A stretch of 64,000 nucleotides of DNA from Variovorax gossypii (GTDB lineage Bacteria; Pseudomonadota; Gammaproteobacteria; Burkholderiales; Burkholderiaceae_C). Where the stretch lies: assembly GCF_003965815.1 (NCBI RefSeq), contig NZ_RXOE01000003.1:342941-406940 (forward strand), written 5' to 3'. Numbering within the stretch: the first letter of the stretch is position 1; every line of letters begins with the position of its first letter. The notes beneath the pieces were generated by a model, which saw nothing but the letters and a program-made list of their open reading frames with translations, did no database searches and had not been told where the DNA came from. Positions 8,901 through 15,622 of the stretch are shown piece after piece. The position numbers and the translations under genes are program-made.

Positions 8901-10668
8901 CGGCGGCAACACCGTCGGCAACACCACGACGATCACCAGCGGCGTGCTGGGCGTGCAGATCGCCAGCCTCACGCAGGCCCAGATCAACTACCTGACCGCC
9001 AACGGCTGGAGCGTCGGCAGCGGCAACACGGCCGGCATGCTGACCGCGCCCGCGTCCATCCTGGGCCCGGTCTCGGTCGCGACCTACAGCCAGCTGCAGA
9101 CTGGCTCCGCCGTGCCGTTCGATGCCACCATCCCGGGCACTCCGGCCGTGGCCGCGGTTCCGAACCGTGGCGGCGTGACGGTGGCCGTGGCCGGCAACGT
9201 CACCGGCTCGCAGCTCGCCGTGACCGGCAACAGCAGCAGCGCCGCCGTCACCGGCAACAGCGCCACCAACAGCGCTTCGGTCACCGGCAACACGATCGCC
9301 TCGGGCGGCGCGACCACGGCCAGCGCGAGCGGCCTGGTCGGCGGAACGACCGGTGCGCAGGCCGACCACACGGTGTCGAACGTGCAGCAGGTCACGGGCG
9401 TGCCCGCGCTGTCGACCAGCGTCTACGGCACCTTCGCCGTCGACACTGCCGCGGGCGCGGCCATCTCGGGTTCGGCGCTGAGCGTCTCCGACAACAGCCA
9501 GCGCGGCACCGCCGTGGCGAACACCGCGGCCAACAGCCTGAGCCTGAGCGGCACCAACGTCGCGAGCACGTCGGCGCTGTCGTCGGCGCAGTCGGGCGCC
9601 GCGGCTGTCTCGGCGGCTTCGGACCTCGAGCTGTACGCGCCGGGCGCTGTCTCGGCATCGTCGGTGGACCTGTCGCGCAACAAGAACACGTCGCTGGGCG
9701 TGATCAACGACGTGACCAACACCCTGAGCGTGAAGGCCTCCAACGTGACGCCGGCCGGCGCCACCGGCAACGCGGTGCTGGTGCAAGGCACGGCCACCGG
9801 CGACCACGTGCTGAACAATGCCCAGCTGGCGACGACCTCGGTGAGCAGCACCGCGACCACGCGCCTGTACAACCAGGACCAGACGGCCGCGGCCACGACG
9901 GGCCTGGTCAACAGCACCGCGACCATCAGCGGCAACAGCACGACCGCCGAAGCCTCGGCCAACCGTGCCGACAACAGCGTGGCGCTCAACGGCACCGCGG
10001 TGCAGGGCGCGAGCGCGGGCCTGAACAACCTGCAGCTCAGCAGCGCGGCAGTGACGGCAAGCGCCTCGACCTCGGCCACGTTCAAGCTCGAAGGCACCAG
10101 CCCGGCCACGCCGGCGGCGCTGAACAGCGGCATCACGATCGACGGCAACAGCACCACGGCGCTGGCACGCGGCAACGCAGCCACCAACGCGCTGAACCTG
10201 TCGGCGGGCAGCGGCTATGCCGCCGCCGCGGCGGTCGCGGGCAGCACCGCGGGCGGCACCACGCAGGCCACGGCGGCATTGCTCAACACGCAGGGCAACA
10301 GCGGCAACGTGACGGCCAGCGCCACGGGCACGTACCAGGTCGCGCTCAACGGCGTGAGCGCGGGCACGGCTCCCGGCCTGACGAACGGCACCGCCGCGCT
10401 GACGGACAACACCGTCGCTGCGCAGGCCTACGGCAACACGGCGACCAACGCCGTGACCGTCGCGGCCACGGTGGCGAACCGTCCGACGGTGGCGGTGGCG
10501 AACTACCAGACCAACAGCGGTGCCATCGTCGCGACTGCGAGCGGCGTGAACTACGGCACGGGCATCACCGGCGCCACCACCGGCAGCACGCTGCGCGCGG
10601 CCGGCAACCAGGTGACGGCGACCGCGGTGGGCAACTCCGCCGTGTCGACCATCGCTTCGGCGCGCTGA
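5959..10668 (+). CDS. Giant secreted beta-repeat surface protein, HfaD-like by position
   Basis: 1569 residues starting at ATG 5959, with an AAAGGA ribosome site 7 bp upstream. The N-terminal signal peptide has hydrophobic core SIGMAVLATLVASG and AQA cleavage near residue 35. The mature protein is almost entirely A, G, S, T, N and V, with no cysteine that I can see and one Trp. It is built from a dozen or more modules of roughly 100 residues. Each has an N-x-Q box (SNSQGNVG, TNLQGNYS, NTQGNSGN) and a GN-box (GNxxxAxAxGNxAxNxLxL), consistent with a long beta-helix or beta-solenoid. Position directly after the CsgG/HfaB gene suggests it is the exported partner, as HfaD is in holdfast loci, but it is several times larger. 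A terminator follows. Confidence 0.75.
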   Translation: MQKNRKHSGRRVNGAPLNSIGMAVLATLVASGAQAAETVVTPVAANTTAYQSVQSVQDKTLPVTATAAGTTIDITTAGPQTGNSNTVTQNAVKASATGNAFVNAVDLSLTGGTGATPAEGAASLGVQTNSGVVSSLATGNTVKVDLDGFSSGGAANTSNTIAASTTLNSGSSTISGAVPVDYASTNPGSVSLAYTPAGGSVTAQGSLVVNSVQQATGAASSASASGNNLTLTLTAPGTNAVDAAPALDGNTVSATLKGNAANSTASIQAGGAPAFTGSAVVANQQLNQSATPVTHTASASGNAIIASIGSDTAGSTNTLQGALSVQGNTISSSATGNEALGATTGTAGNRIVLADGVSVAGSGGATSNTGVYNAGSLSSTVAADLVVSNSQGNVGVSLSAATQGAGIVAGVQSVDGGTVTVANNATTASATGNAASSAILSGKDAASFTATAALANQQSNYNGGVNAAAGLSAIAAITGGEDGTNNASAVSVTGNRTAATAYGSSASQSLALQANALPLSGANATLAGGSLPDGNVTAAGAATVTNLQGNYSAPVSAQTLGSVIGLMADSRGTGGDTIHGSTFTVGGNTQEAVAVSNGANNALSLTGTTVGAGAGVASVQVVDQGSPVSAELTSSVAGVYLGTHTTDSSVALTNNLQRAVAYGNSGANSLNVSANSASVPLSETPASVATPAAGTASVNAAYGVLSNQSVSGDVSAVADGRGVGPVGSQTVLIEGNVTRSTVSNQGNALVGAAYGNDVSNAAKLALGTGATVAGAASVGNVTSVQNVNGAAITASVPGGNVVSTAIEDNVVASTVATSGNQLQALAYGNRASGNTLDVSGNTLATVTEQPRAVSVGATATTDAAFSVQSVQNGSGSLSASLRNGVLGTDASQIRTQVGGNVTGSSVASNGNSASAAATSNSAVNGLTLAGNSLSTSSAVQNVQTTSAAIEALAGQAGTPGTPASPSAPFSYSAHVIDTDVLGGNTVGNTTTITSGVLGVQIASLTQAQINYLTANGWSVGSGNTAGMLTAPASILGPVSVATYSQLQTGSAVPFDATIPGTPAVAAVPNRGGVTVAVAGNVTGSQLAVTGNSSSAAVTGNSATNSASVTGNTIASGGATTASASGLVGGTTGAQADHTVSNVQQVTGVPALSTSVYGTFAVDTAAGAAISGSALSVSDNSQRGTAVANTAANSLSLSGTNVASTSALSSAQSGAAAVSAASDLELYAPGAVSASSVDLSRNKNTSLGVINDVTNTLSVKASNVTPAGATGNAVLVQGTATGDHVLNNAQLATTSVSSTATTRLYNQDQTAAATTGLVNSTATISGNSTTAEASANRADNSVALNGTAVQGASAGLNNLQLSSAAVTASASTSATFKLEGTSPATPAALNSGITIDGNSTTALARGNAATNALNLSAGSGYAAAAAVAGSTAGGTTQATAALLNTQGNSGNVTASATGTYQVALNGVSAGTAPGLTNGTAALTDNTVAAQAYGNTATNAVTVAATVANRPTVAVANYQTNSGAIVATASGVNYGTGITGATTGSTLRAAGNQVTATAVGNSAVSTIASAR
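6090..10620 (+). repeat. Tandem degenerate protein-coding modules, about 300 bp each
   Basis: Within the giant surface gene, two boxes alternate. One encodes aN-x-Q-x-N-x-G strand pair; the other encodes V-x-GN-x(4-7)-A-x-A-x-GN-x-A-x-N-x-L-x-L. Clear GN-boxes encode SVTGNRTAATAYG, FTVGGNTQEAVAVS, ITIDGNSTTALARGN and ALTDNTVAAQAYGN. The copies have diverged in DNA sequence, so the repeat is visible mainly at protein level. It explains the long antisense open frames in this stretch. Confidence 0.7.
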
Positions 10669-10684
10669 CCGGCGCGCCATCCAT

Positions 10685-10720
10685 GCCCCGGCGAGCGCTC
10701 GTGCGCCCGCCGGGGCTTTT
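10685..10720 (+). terminator. Rho-independent terminator of the curli-like operon
   Basis: A perfect 9-bp stem, GCCCCGGCG (10685-10693) with CGCCGGGGC (10708-10716), encloses a 14-nt loop and is followed by TTTT (10717-10720). It lies 17 bp after the giant gene's stop and separates that operon from the Crp/Fnr genes. Confidence 0.85.
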
Positions 10721-10767
10721 CCGCCAGCGCGGCGTGCACGGCTGCATGGCCGGGTGTTCCACAAGCC

Positions 10768-11553
10768 ATGTACCTGCATCCCCTCATTGCCAATGTGCCT
10801 CCGGCAGAGCGCGAGGCGCTCGTCCAGAGCTGCGAGCTGCGTTCCTTCAGGCGCAACGAGACGGTGCTCGCCGCCGATACCTGGACCGACCGGATCTATT
10901 GCGTGGCCAGCGGCCTGCTGCGCGTCGTCGTCCACGGCAAGGGCAGCGCGCAAGGCACCGACGTCACCACCGACTTCATCCGGCAGGACGATTTCTTCAT
11001 GGGGCCGTCCCTTGCGCAGGACGGCTACCAGGCCACGCAGACGCTGATCGCGGCGCTGCCTTCGGCCGTCTATCTGGTGCCGGTGGCCGCCATGCGGCGG
11101 CTGTGCGCCGCGCATCCCGAAGTGGCCATCGGCCTGCTCGGGCTCGCGATGAAGCGCATGGCCGTGGTCAGGGGCCAGCTGCGCCGCATCTCGGCACTGT
11201 CGGCCGAAGACCTGGTGAGCCGCGTGCTGCACCAGCTCACGCTGCTCGCGCCGGCGAGCGCGGGCGGATACGACAAGCGCATCACCCAGTCGGTGATCGC
11301 CTCCTACTCGGGCCTTTCGCGCGAGGTGGTCAACAAGACCATGCGCGCGATGGAGAACCGCGGCCTGGTTCGCAGGGACGAAGACGGCGTGCACGTGTCG
11401 CCCGACTTCGCCGCCACCGACTTCGGCGAGCTGCGGCCGGCCGAGCCCGGCCTTTCCGGCGCTGCGGTGCAGCAGCCGGATGGCCCGATGCTGCCGCCGC
11501 AGTTGTTCGATTCGCTGCGCATGCGCGGGGAGCGCGACTCCGGAAACGACTGA
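10768..11553 (+). CDS. Crp/Fnr-family transcriptional regulator (first of two)
   Basis: 261 residues. Residues about 15-120 form the cyclic-nucleotide-binding-type beta barrel (RIYCVASGLLRVVV) and residues about 150-215 the Crp-type winged helix, with recognition region ITQSVIASYSGLSREVVNK. There is no N-terminal Cys set, so it is not an iron-sulfur Fnr, and the cAMP-contact residues are not obviously kept. The C-terminus carries about 45 extra residues compared with its neighbour. It starts MYLHPL, as the next gene does, showing a tandem duplication. It sits 48 bp after the operon terminator and may regulate that operon; this is inferred from position only. Confidence 0.85.
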   Translation: MYLHPLIANVPPAEREALVQSCELRSFRRNETVLAADTWTDRIYCVASGLLRVVVHGKGSAQGTDVTTDFIRQDDFFMGPSLAQDGYQATQTLIAALPSAVYLVPVAAMRRLCAAHPEVAIGLLGLAMKRMAVVRGQLRRISALSAEDLVSRVLHQLTLLAPASAGGYDKRITQSVIASYSGLSREVVNKTMRAMENRGLVRRDEDGVHVSPDFAATDFGELRPAEPGLSGAAVQQPDGPMLPPQLFDSLRMRGERDSGND

Positions 11554-11606
11554 GCCCCCCATGTTTATGTGTTTCGCCGACGGGCTCTGGTGCGCATCAT
11601 GCAGGC

Positions 11607-12263
11607 ATGTATCTGCACCCCCTGATGGCGGGACTTCCGCCGGCGGAACGAGAGGCGCTCGCCGAATGCAGCAGGCCTCGTTCCTACAAGCGAAACGAAG
11701 TCCTGCTGGCGGCAGGCGATACGACCGACCAGATCTATTGCGTGGCCAGCGGCCTGCTGCGCGTGGTCACGCCGGGCCACGCCGAAGGCTCCGAGATGAC
11801 GACGGAGCTCATCGGTCCGAACGACTTCTTCTTCGATCTCTCGATCCGGGAAGACCGCTACCGGACGAAGCAGACGCTGATCGCCACCTTGCCTTCGTCG
11901 GTGTTCCTCGTACCCATCGCGAAGATGCGCGGCCTCTGCGTGCGTCGTCCCGAAGTGGCGCTGGGCCTGCTCGGGCTCACGATGAAGCGCATGAACGTGC
12001 TGCGCGACCAGTTCCGCCGCATCTCCGTGCTTCCCGCCGAAGACCTGGTGCTGCGCGTGCTGCATGAACTCACCCGCCTCGCACCGATCGGCCCGGGCGG
12101 ATACGACAAGCGCATCACGCAGTCGGTGATCGCCTCGTACTCCGGGCTCTCGCGGGAGATGGTCAACAAGATCATGCGCGCCATGGAAATCCGCGGGCTG
12201 GTGCGTCGCGACGAAGACGGCGTGCATGTGGCCGAGGATTTCGTCGCTACCGACTTTGCGTAG
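11607..12263 (+). CDS. Crp/Fnr-family transcriptional regulator (second of two)
   Basis: 218 residues, a paralogue of the preceding gene. The start MYLHPL matches the neighbour, so the ATG at 11607 was preferred to upstream in-frame starts. The effector-binding barrel has diverged (TTDQIYCVASGLLRVVT is kept, the flanks are not). The helix-turn-helix GGYDKRITQSVIASYSGLSRE is the same in both proteins apart from two or three positions, so both probably bind the same DNA site but respond to different signals. No Fe-S cysteines are seen. Confidence 0.85.
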   Translation: MYLHPLMAGLPPAEREALAECSRPRSYKRNEVLLAAGDTTDQIYCVASGLLRVVTPGHAEGSEMTTELIGPNDFFFDLSIREDRYRTKQTLIATLPSSVFLVPIAKMRGLCVRRPEVALGLLGLTMKRMNVLRDQFRRISVLPAEDLVLRVLHELTRLAPIGPGGYDKRITQSVIASYSGLSREMVNKIMRAMEIRGLVRRDEDGVHVAEDFVATDFA

Positions 12264-12317
12264 CCTTCGCCCTCGGGCCCGGTGTTTCGAACGGGCCGCA
12301 GGTGCGGCAGCCGCGAA

Positions 12318-13331
12318 TCAGCCGTGGCGTTCTTCCGCCAGCGTCTCGGAAGGCCGTTCCCCGAAGCGCGCACGGTACTGCGCCGCGAAATGTCCCAGGT
12401 GAAGAAAGCCGTACTTCTGCGCCACCTCGCGTACGCCGGCTCCGTTGGCTCCGGCTGATGCCTGCAGTTCGGCCCGCACCCTCTCGAGCCGGGTCTCGCG
12501 CAGGAACTCCATCGGACCCTGTCCCGCATGCTGGCGGAAGGCCAGCTGCAGGGCCCTCGCGCTGCACCCGACCTCGCGGCAGACATCGGCCAGCGACAGA
12601 GGCTGGTCGGCATGCGCCTCCATGTACTCCTGGGCCCTGCGGACCACGCGCGGCAGCAGGCTGCGCCGCTGGGTGTCGCCGGCGAGGGCGCGGGAGTGGT
12701 TGTGTCCGGCCGACATCAGCAGGCTGGCCATCAGGTACGCCTCGGCGTGCTCGGCCAGCGGGCTGCCGGCCTGCAGCGCATTGCCGGCGTCGAGCGTGAG
12801 TCGCAGGTAGTCGATGAAGTGCACCAGCGGCGCGAGCGCGGGGTTGTCCAGCGGCACGCCGAGGTCGAACACCAGGTGTTGCCGGACGGGTGCCTGCAGC
12901 AGCGATTCGAGCCGCGAGAGCAGGGCGGGGCGCGCCAGCCGCACGATCAGGTGCGGGCTGTCGTCGGCCCAGCGCATCGACAGCAGCTCGGTGGGCGAGG
13001 GCAGCGACGCGAGGCGGGGCGTGGCGTCCACCTGCTGCGCGCCGCAGCGGATCTCGGCCGCGCCGCGCAGCGGAATCTGCAGCAGGAAGAAGTCCTGCAG
13101 GTAGCCGGGGTCGATCTGCACGCCGGGGCCGTACTGCACGTAGTTGAGGCTCACGTCCCGGTGCAGCCGGGCGCTGTGGTGGCAGGCATCGAGGTCGGCG
13201 CGGGGGCGCAGGGTGACCAGGCCGTGCGGGCAGAACACGCGTGCCACGCTTTCGCGGGCTTCGTCCACGTCGTGGCTCTCGAAGAGCCGGTAGCGCTGCA
13301 GCGGCAGCTGTGGGGTCGCGGCGGTTTCCAT
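12318..13331 (-). CDS. AraC-family regulator of the StyA1/StyA2B operon
   Basis: 337 residues. The C-terminal AraC domain (about 235-330) has two helix-turn-helices: LSLADVCREVGCSARALQLAFRQHAG and VREVAQKYGFLHLGHFAAQYRARFGERPS. The N-terminal 200 residues form a cupin-like sensor of the AraC_binding_2 type. ATG 13331 was chosen because upstream codons run into the divergent promoter and encode no domain. It is transcribed away from the SDR/StyA genes, as AraC regulators are in iif/ind indole-oxidation clusters, so it is probably their activator with an aromatic inducer. Confidence 0.85.
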   Translation of the reverse strand: METAATPQLPLQRYRLFESHDVDEARESVARVFCPHGLVTLRPRADLDACHHSARLHRDVSLNYVQYGPGVQIDPGYLQDFFLLQIPLRGAAEIRCGAQQVDATPRLASLPSPTELLSMRWADDSPHLIVRLARPALLSRLESLLQAPVRQHLVFDLGVPLDNPALAPLVHFIDYLRLTLDAGNALQAGSPLAEHAEAYLMASLLMSAGHNHSRALAGDTQRRSLLPRVVRRAQEYMEAHADQPLSLADVCREVGCSARALQLAFRQHAGQGPMEFLRETRLERVRAELQASAGANGAGVREVAQKYGFLHLGHFAAQYRARFGERPSETLAEERHG

Positions 13332-13361
13332 GGGGCGAGGGCACCGTAGCAAAAACCGCTC

Positions 13362-13380
13362 CTGCCCACAATTCGGGCAG
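13362..13380. promoter_or_regulatory. Inverted repeat in the AraC/SDR divergent region
   Basis: A perfect CTGCCC-N7-GGGCAG dyad (13362-13367 and 13375-13380) 31 bp upstream of the AraC start, in the 208-bp divergent region. It could be an operator for autoregulation. AraC proteins usually bind direct repeats, so this is a weak candidate. Confidence 0.35.
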
Positions 13381-13539
13381 TCCCTCGGCACCTCTGCACG
13401 CCCCGGGCCAGAAAACTGCGCGCCAGGGACACGGCCTGCGTTTGCGGGATCCGCCGCGGGCTCTCCTCCCCATAACGTTCGCTCCACAGGCCGCCCGGCC
13501 TGTTGCCCGATGTTCGATCAACCGAGGAGAGCAAGCGTC

Positions 13540-14331
13540 ATGTTCAAGGGACTCGAAGGCAGGAGCGCCATCGTCACCGGCGGTTCCACGCTGATAGGCG
13601 CCGGCGTGGTGCGTGCACTGCACGCGGCCGGCGTGAAGGTCGTCATCGCCGACATCGATGCCAGCAACGGCCAGCCGCTGGCCGATTCGCTGGGCGCCGG
13701 CGCGCGCTTCGTGCGCACCGACATCACCGACGACGCCCAGGTGAAGGCCTGTGTGGCGGAGGCGGCCGAGCGCCACGGCGGCGTGCACTTCCTTATCAAC
13801 CTGGCCTGCTCGTACGTGGACGACGGTTTCAAGTCGCCGCGCGCCGACTGGCTCACCTCGTTCAACGTGAACGTGGCAAGCGCGGTGGCGATGCTGCAGG
13901 CCGTGCATCCGCACATGGTGGCGGCCGGCGGCGGGGCGGTGGTCAATTTCACGAGCATCTCGTCGAGCGTGGCGCAGACGGGCCGCTGGCTCTATCCGGT
14001 GAGCAAGGCCGCGATGGCGCAGCTCACCCGCAACATGGCGATGGATCTTGCGCCCGACCGCATCCGCGTGAACAGCGTGTCCCCGGGCTGGACATGGTCG
14101 GCCGTGATGAACCAGCTCACCAACGGCGACCGCGCCAAGACCGACCGCGTGGCCGCGCCCTTCCACCTGCTGGGGCGCGTCGGCGACCCCGACGAGGTGG
14201 CGCAGGTGGTTCTGTTCCTGTGCTCCGACCACGCGAGCTTCGTGACCGGTGCCGACTATGCGGTGGACGGCGGCTACTCCGCCATGGGCCCGGAGCAGGC
14301 CGTGCCCGCCATTCCCAAGCTGATGGACTGA
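13540..14331 (+). CDS. Short-chain dehydrogenase/reductase, first gene of the aromatic-oxidation operon
   Basis: 263 residues, classical SDR. The cofactor loop is TGGSTLIGAG at about residues 12-21, with Asp in VVIADID favouring NAD. The catalytic YPVSK follows the SSS motif, and the C-terminus has the usual VTGADYAVDGGYS. Start 13540 follows a GAGGAG site at 13524-13529. It lies 33 bp before the StyA1 gene. In iif/ind indole clusters the SDR oxidises the dihydrodiol made by the monooxygenase; the same role is likely here, but the substrate is inferred. Confidence 0.85.
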   Translation: MFKGLEGRSAIVTGGSTLIGAGVVRALHAAGVKVVIADIDASNGQPLADSLGAGARFVRTDITDDAQVKACVAEAAERHGGVHFLINLACSYVDDGFKSPRADWLTSFNVNVASAVAMLQAVHPHMVAAGGGAVVNFTSISSSVAQTGRWLYPVSKAAMAQLTRNMAMDLAPDRIRVNSVSPGWTWSAVMNQLTNGDRAKTDRVAAPFHLLGRVGDPDEVAQVVLFLCSDHASFVTGADYAVDGGYSAMGPEQAVPAIPKLMD

Positions 14332-14364
14332 CCCGCTCCACGCGGAGCATCGAAGGAGCATGAA

Positions 14365-15603
14365 ATGAAGCGAATCGCCATCGTCGGCGCGGGCCAGTCG
14401 GGCCTGCAACTGGGTCTCGGACTGCTCGCCGCGGGCTACGAGGTCACGATGTTCAGCAACCGCACGGGCGAGGACATCCGCCAGGGCAAGGTCATGTCCA
14501 GCCAGTGCATGTTCCACACCTCGCTGCAGATCGAGCGCGACCTGGGCCTGGACCACTGGGCGAGCGTGTGTCCCACGGTGGACGGCATTGGCCTGGCCGT
14601 GCCGCATCCCGAGCAGAAGGGCGCCAAGGTCATCGACTGGGTGGCGCGGCTCAATTCGAGCGCGCAGTCGGTCGACCAGCGAGTGAAGATCCCGGCCTGG
14701 ATGGACGAATTCAGGAAGAAGGGCGGTGAGCTGGTCTTCAAGGACGCGGGCATCGACGAGCTCGAGACCTGCACGCAGAGCCACGATCTCACGCTGGTGG
14801 CCAGCGGCAAGGGCGAAATCTCCAGGCTCTTCGAGCGCGACGCGCACAAGTCCACCTACGACAAGCCGCAGCGCGCGCTGGCGCTGACCTACGTGAAGGG
14901 CATGAAGCCGCGCGAGCCGCACTCGGCCGTGTGCTTCAACCTGATTCCAGGTGTGGGCGAATACTTCGTCTTCCCGGCGCTGACGACGACGGGCCCCTGC
15001 GAGATCATGGTGTTCGAGGGCGTGCCAGGCGGCCCGATGGACTGCTGGGCCGACGTGAAGACGCCGCAGGAGCATCTGGCGCGCAGCAAGTGGATCCTCG
15101 ACACCTTCACGCCGTGGGAGGCCGAGCGCTGCAGGGATATCGAACTGACCGACGACAACGGCATCCTCGCAGGCCGCTTCGCGCCGACGGTGCGCAAGCC
15201 GGTGGCAACGCTGCCCTCGGGCCGCAAGGTGCTGGGCCTGGCCGACGTGGTGGTGCTCAACGACCCGATCACGGGGCAGGGATCGAACAACGCGGCCAAG
15301 TGCGCCGACACTTATCTCAAGAGCATCCTCGCGCGCGGCGACGACCCGGCCGACGCCGCATGGATGCAGCAGACCTTCGACCGCTACTGGTTCGGCTACG
15401 CGCAATGGGTCACGCAGTGGACCAACATGCTGCTGGCCCCGCCGCCGCCCCACGTGCTCAACCTGCTCGGCGCCGCCGGCGCGATGCCGCCGCTGGCCAG
15501 CGCGTTCGCCAACGGCTTCGACGATCCGCGCACCTACTTCCCGTGGTTCGCCGATCCGGACGAGGCCGGGCGCTACATCGAGACCTGCGCGGCGGTCGCC
15601 TGA
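14365..15603 (+). CDS. styA1: StyA1-like FAD-dependent monooxygenase (styrene/indole type)
   Basis: 412 residues. The N-terminal FAD motif GAGQSG is followed by the styrene-monooxygenase signature SSQCMFHTSLQIERDLGLDHW. The second FAD site is in LADVVVLNDPITGQGSNNAAKC. These oxygenases are single-component FAD proteins that need reduced FAD from a partner reductase, and they epoxidise styrene, oxidise indole or sulfoxidise aryl sulfides. Here the reductase is fused to the next gene. Side-by-side StyA1 and StyA2B is the arrangement known from Rhodococcus opacus 1CP and Variovorax paradoxus EPS. Start 14365 has a GAAGGAG ribosome site. Confidence 0.9.
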   Translation: MKRIAIVGAGQSGLQLGLGLLAAGYEVTMFSNRTGEDIRQGKVMSSQCMFHTSLQIERDLGLDHWASVCPTVDGIGLAVPHPEQKGAKVIDWVARLNSSAQSVDQRVKIPAWMDEFRKKGGELVFKDAGIDELETCTQSHDLTLVASGKGEISRLFERDAHKSTYDKPQRALALTYVKGMKPREPHSAVCFNLIPGVGEYFVFPALTTTGPCEIMVFEGVPGGPMDCWADVKTPQEHLARSKWILDTFTPWEAERCRDIELTDDNGILAGRFAPTVRKPVATLPSGRKVLGLADVVVLNDPITGQGSNNAAKCADTYLKSILARGDDPADAAWMQQTFDRYWFGYAQWVTQWTNMLLAPPPPHVLNLLGAAGAMPPLASAFANGFDDPRTYFPWFADPDEAGRYIETCAAVA

Positions 15604-15622
15604 CCGACGCCGGAGCGAAGGC

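Noticed and set aside
6090..10620. Tandem repeats that could suggest a CRISPR array or satellite
   Set aside because: Repeats are protein-level, about 300 bp long, diverged and in frame; there are no short identical repeats with unique spacers.
5959..10668. Autotransporter or two-partner secretion protein
   Set aside because: No C-terminal beta-barrel and no TPS domain are seen; the neighbour is a CsgG/HfaB-type pore instead.
5749..11562. Very long minus-strand open frame (1937 codons) opposite the giant surface gene
   Set aside because: It is the antisense shadow of a GC-rich repetitive gene; the product is Arg/His/Gly/Ala-rich without domains, and the plus strand has a signal peptide, ribosome site and terminator.
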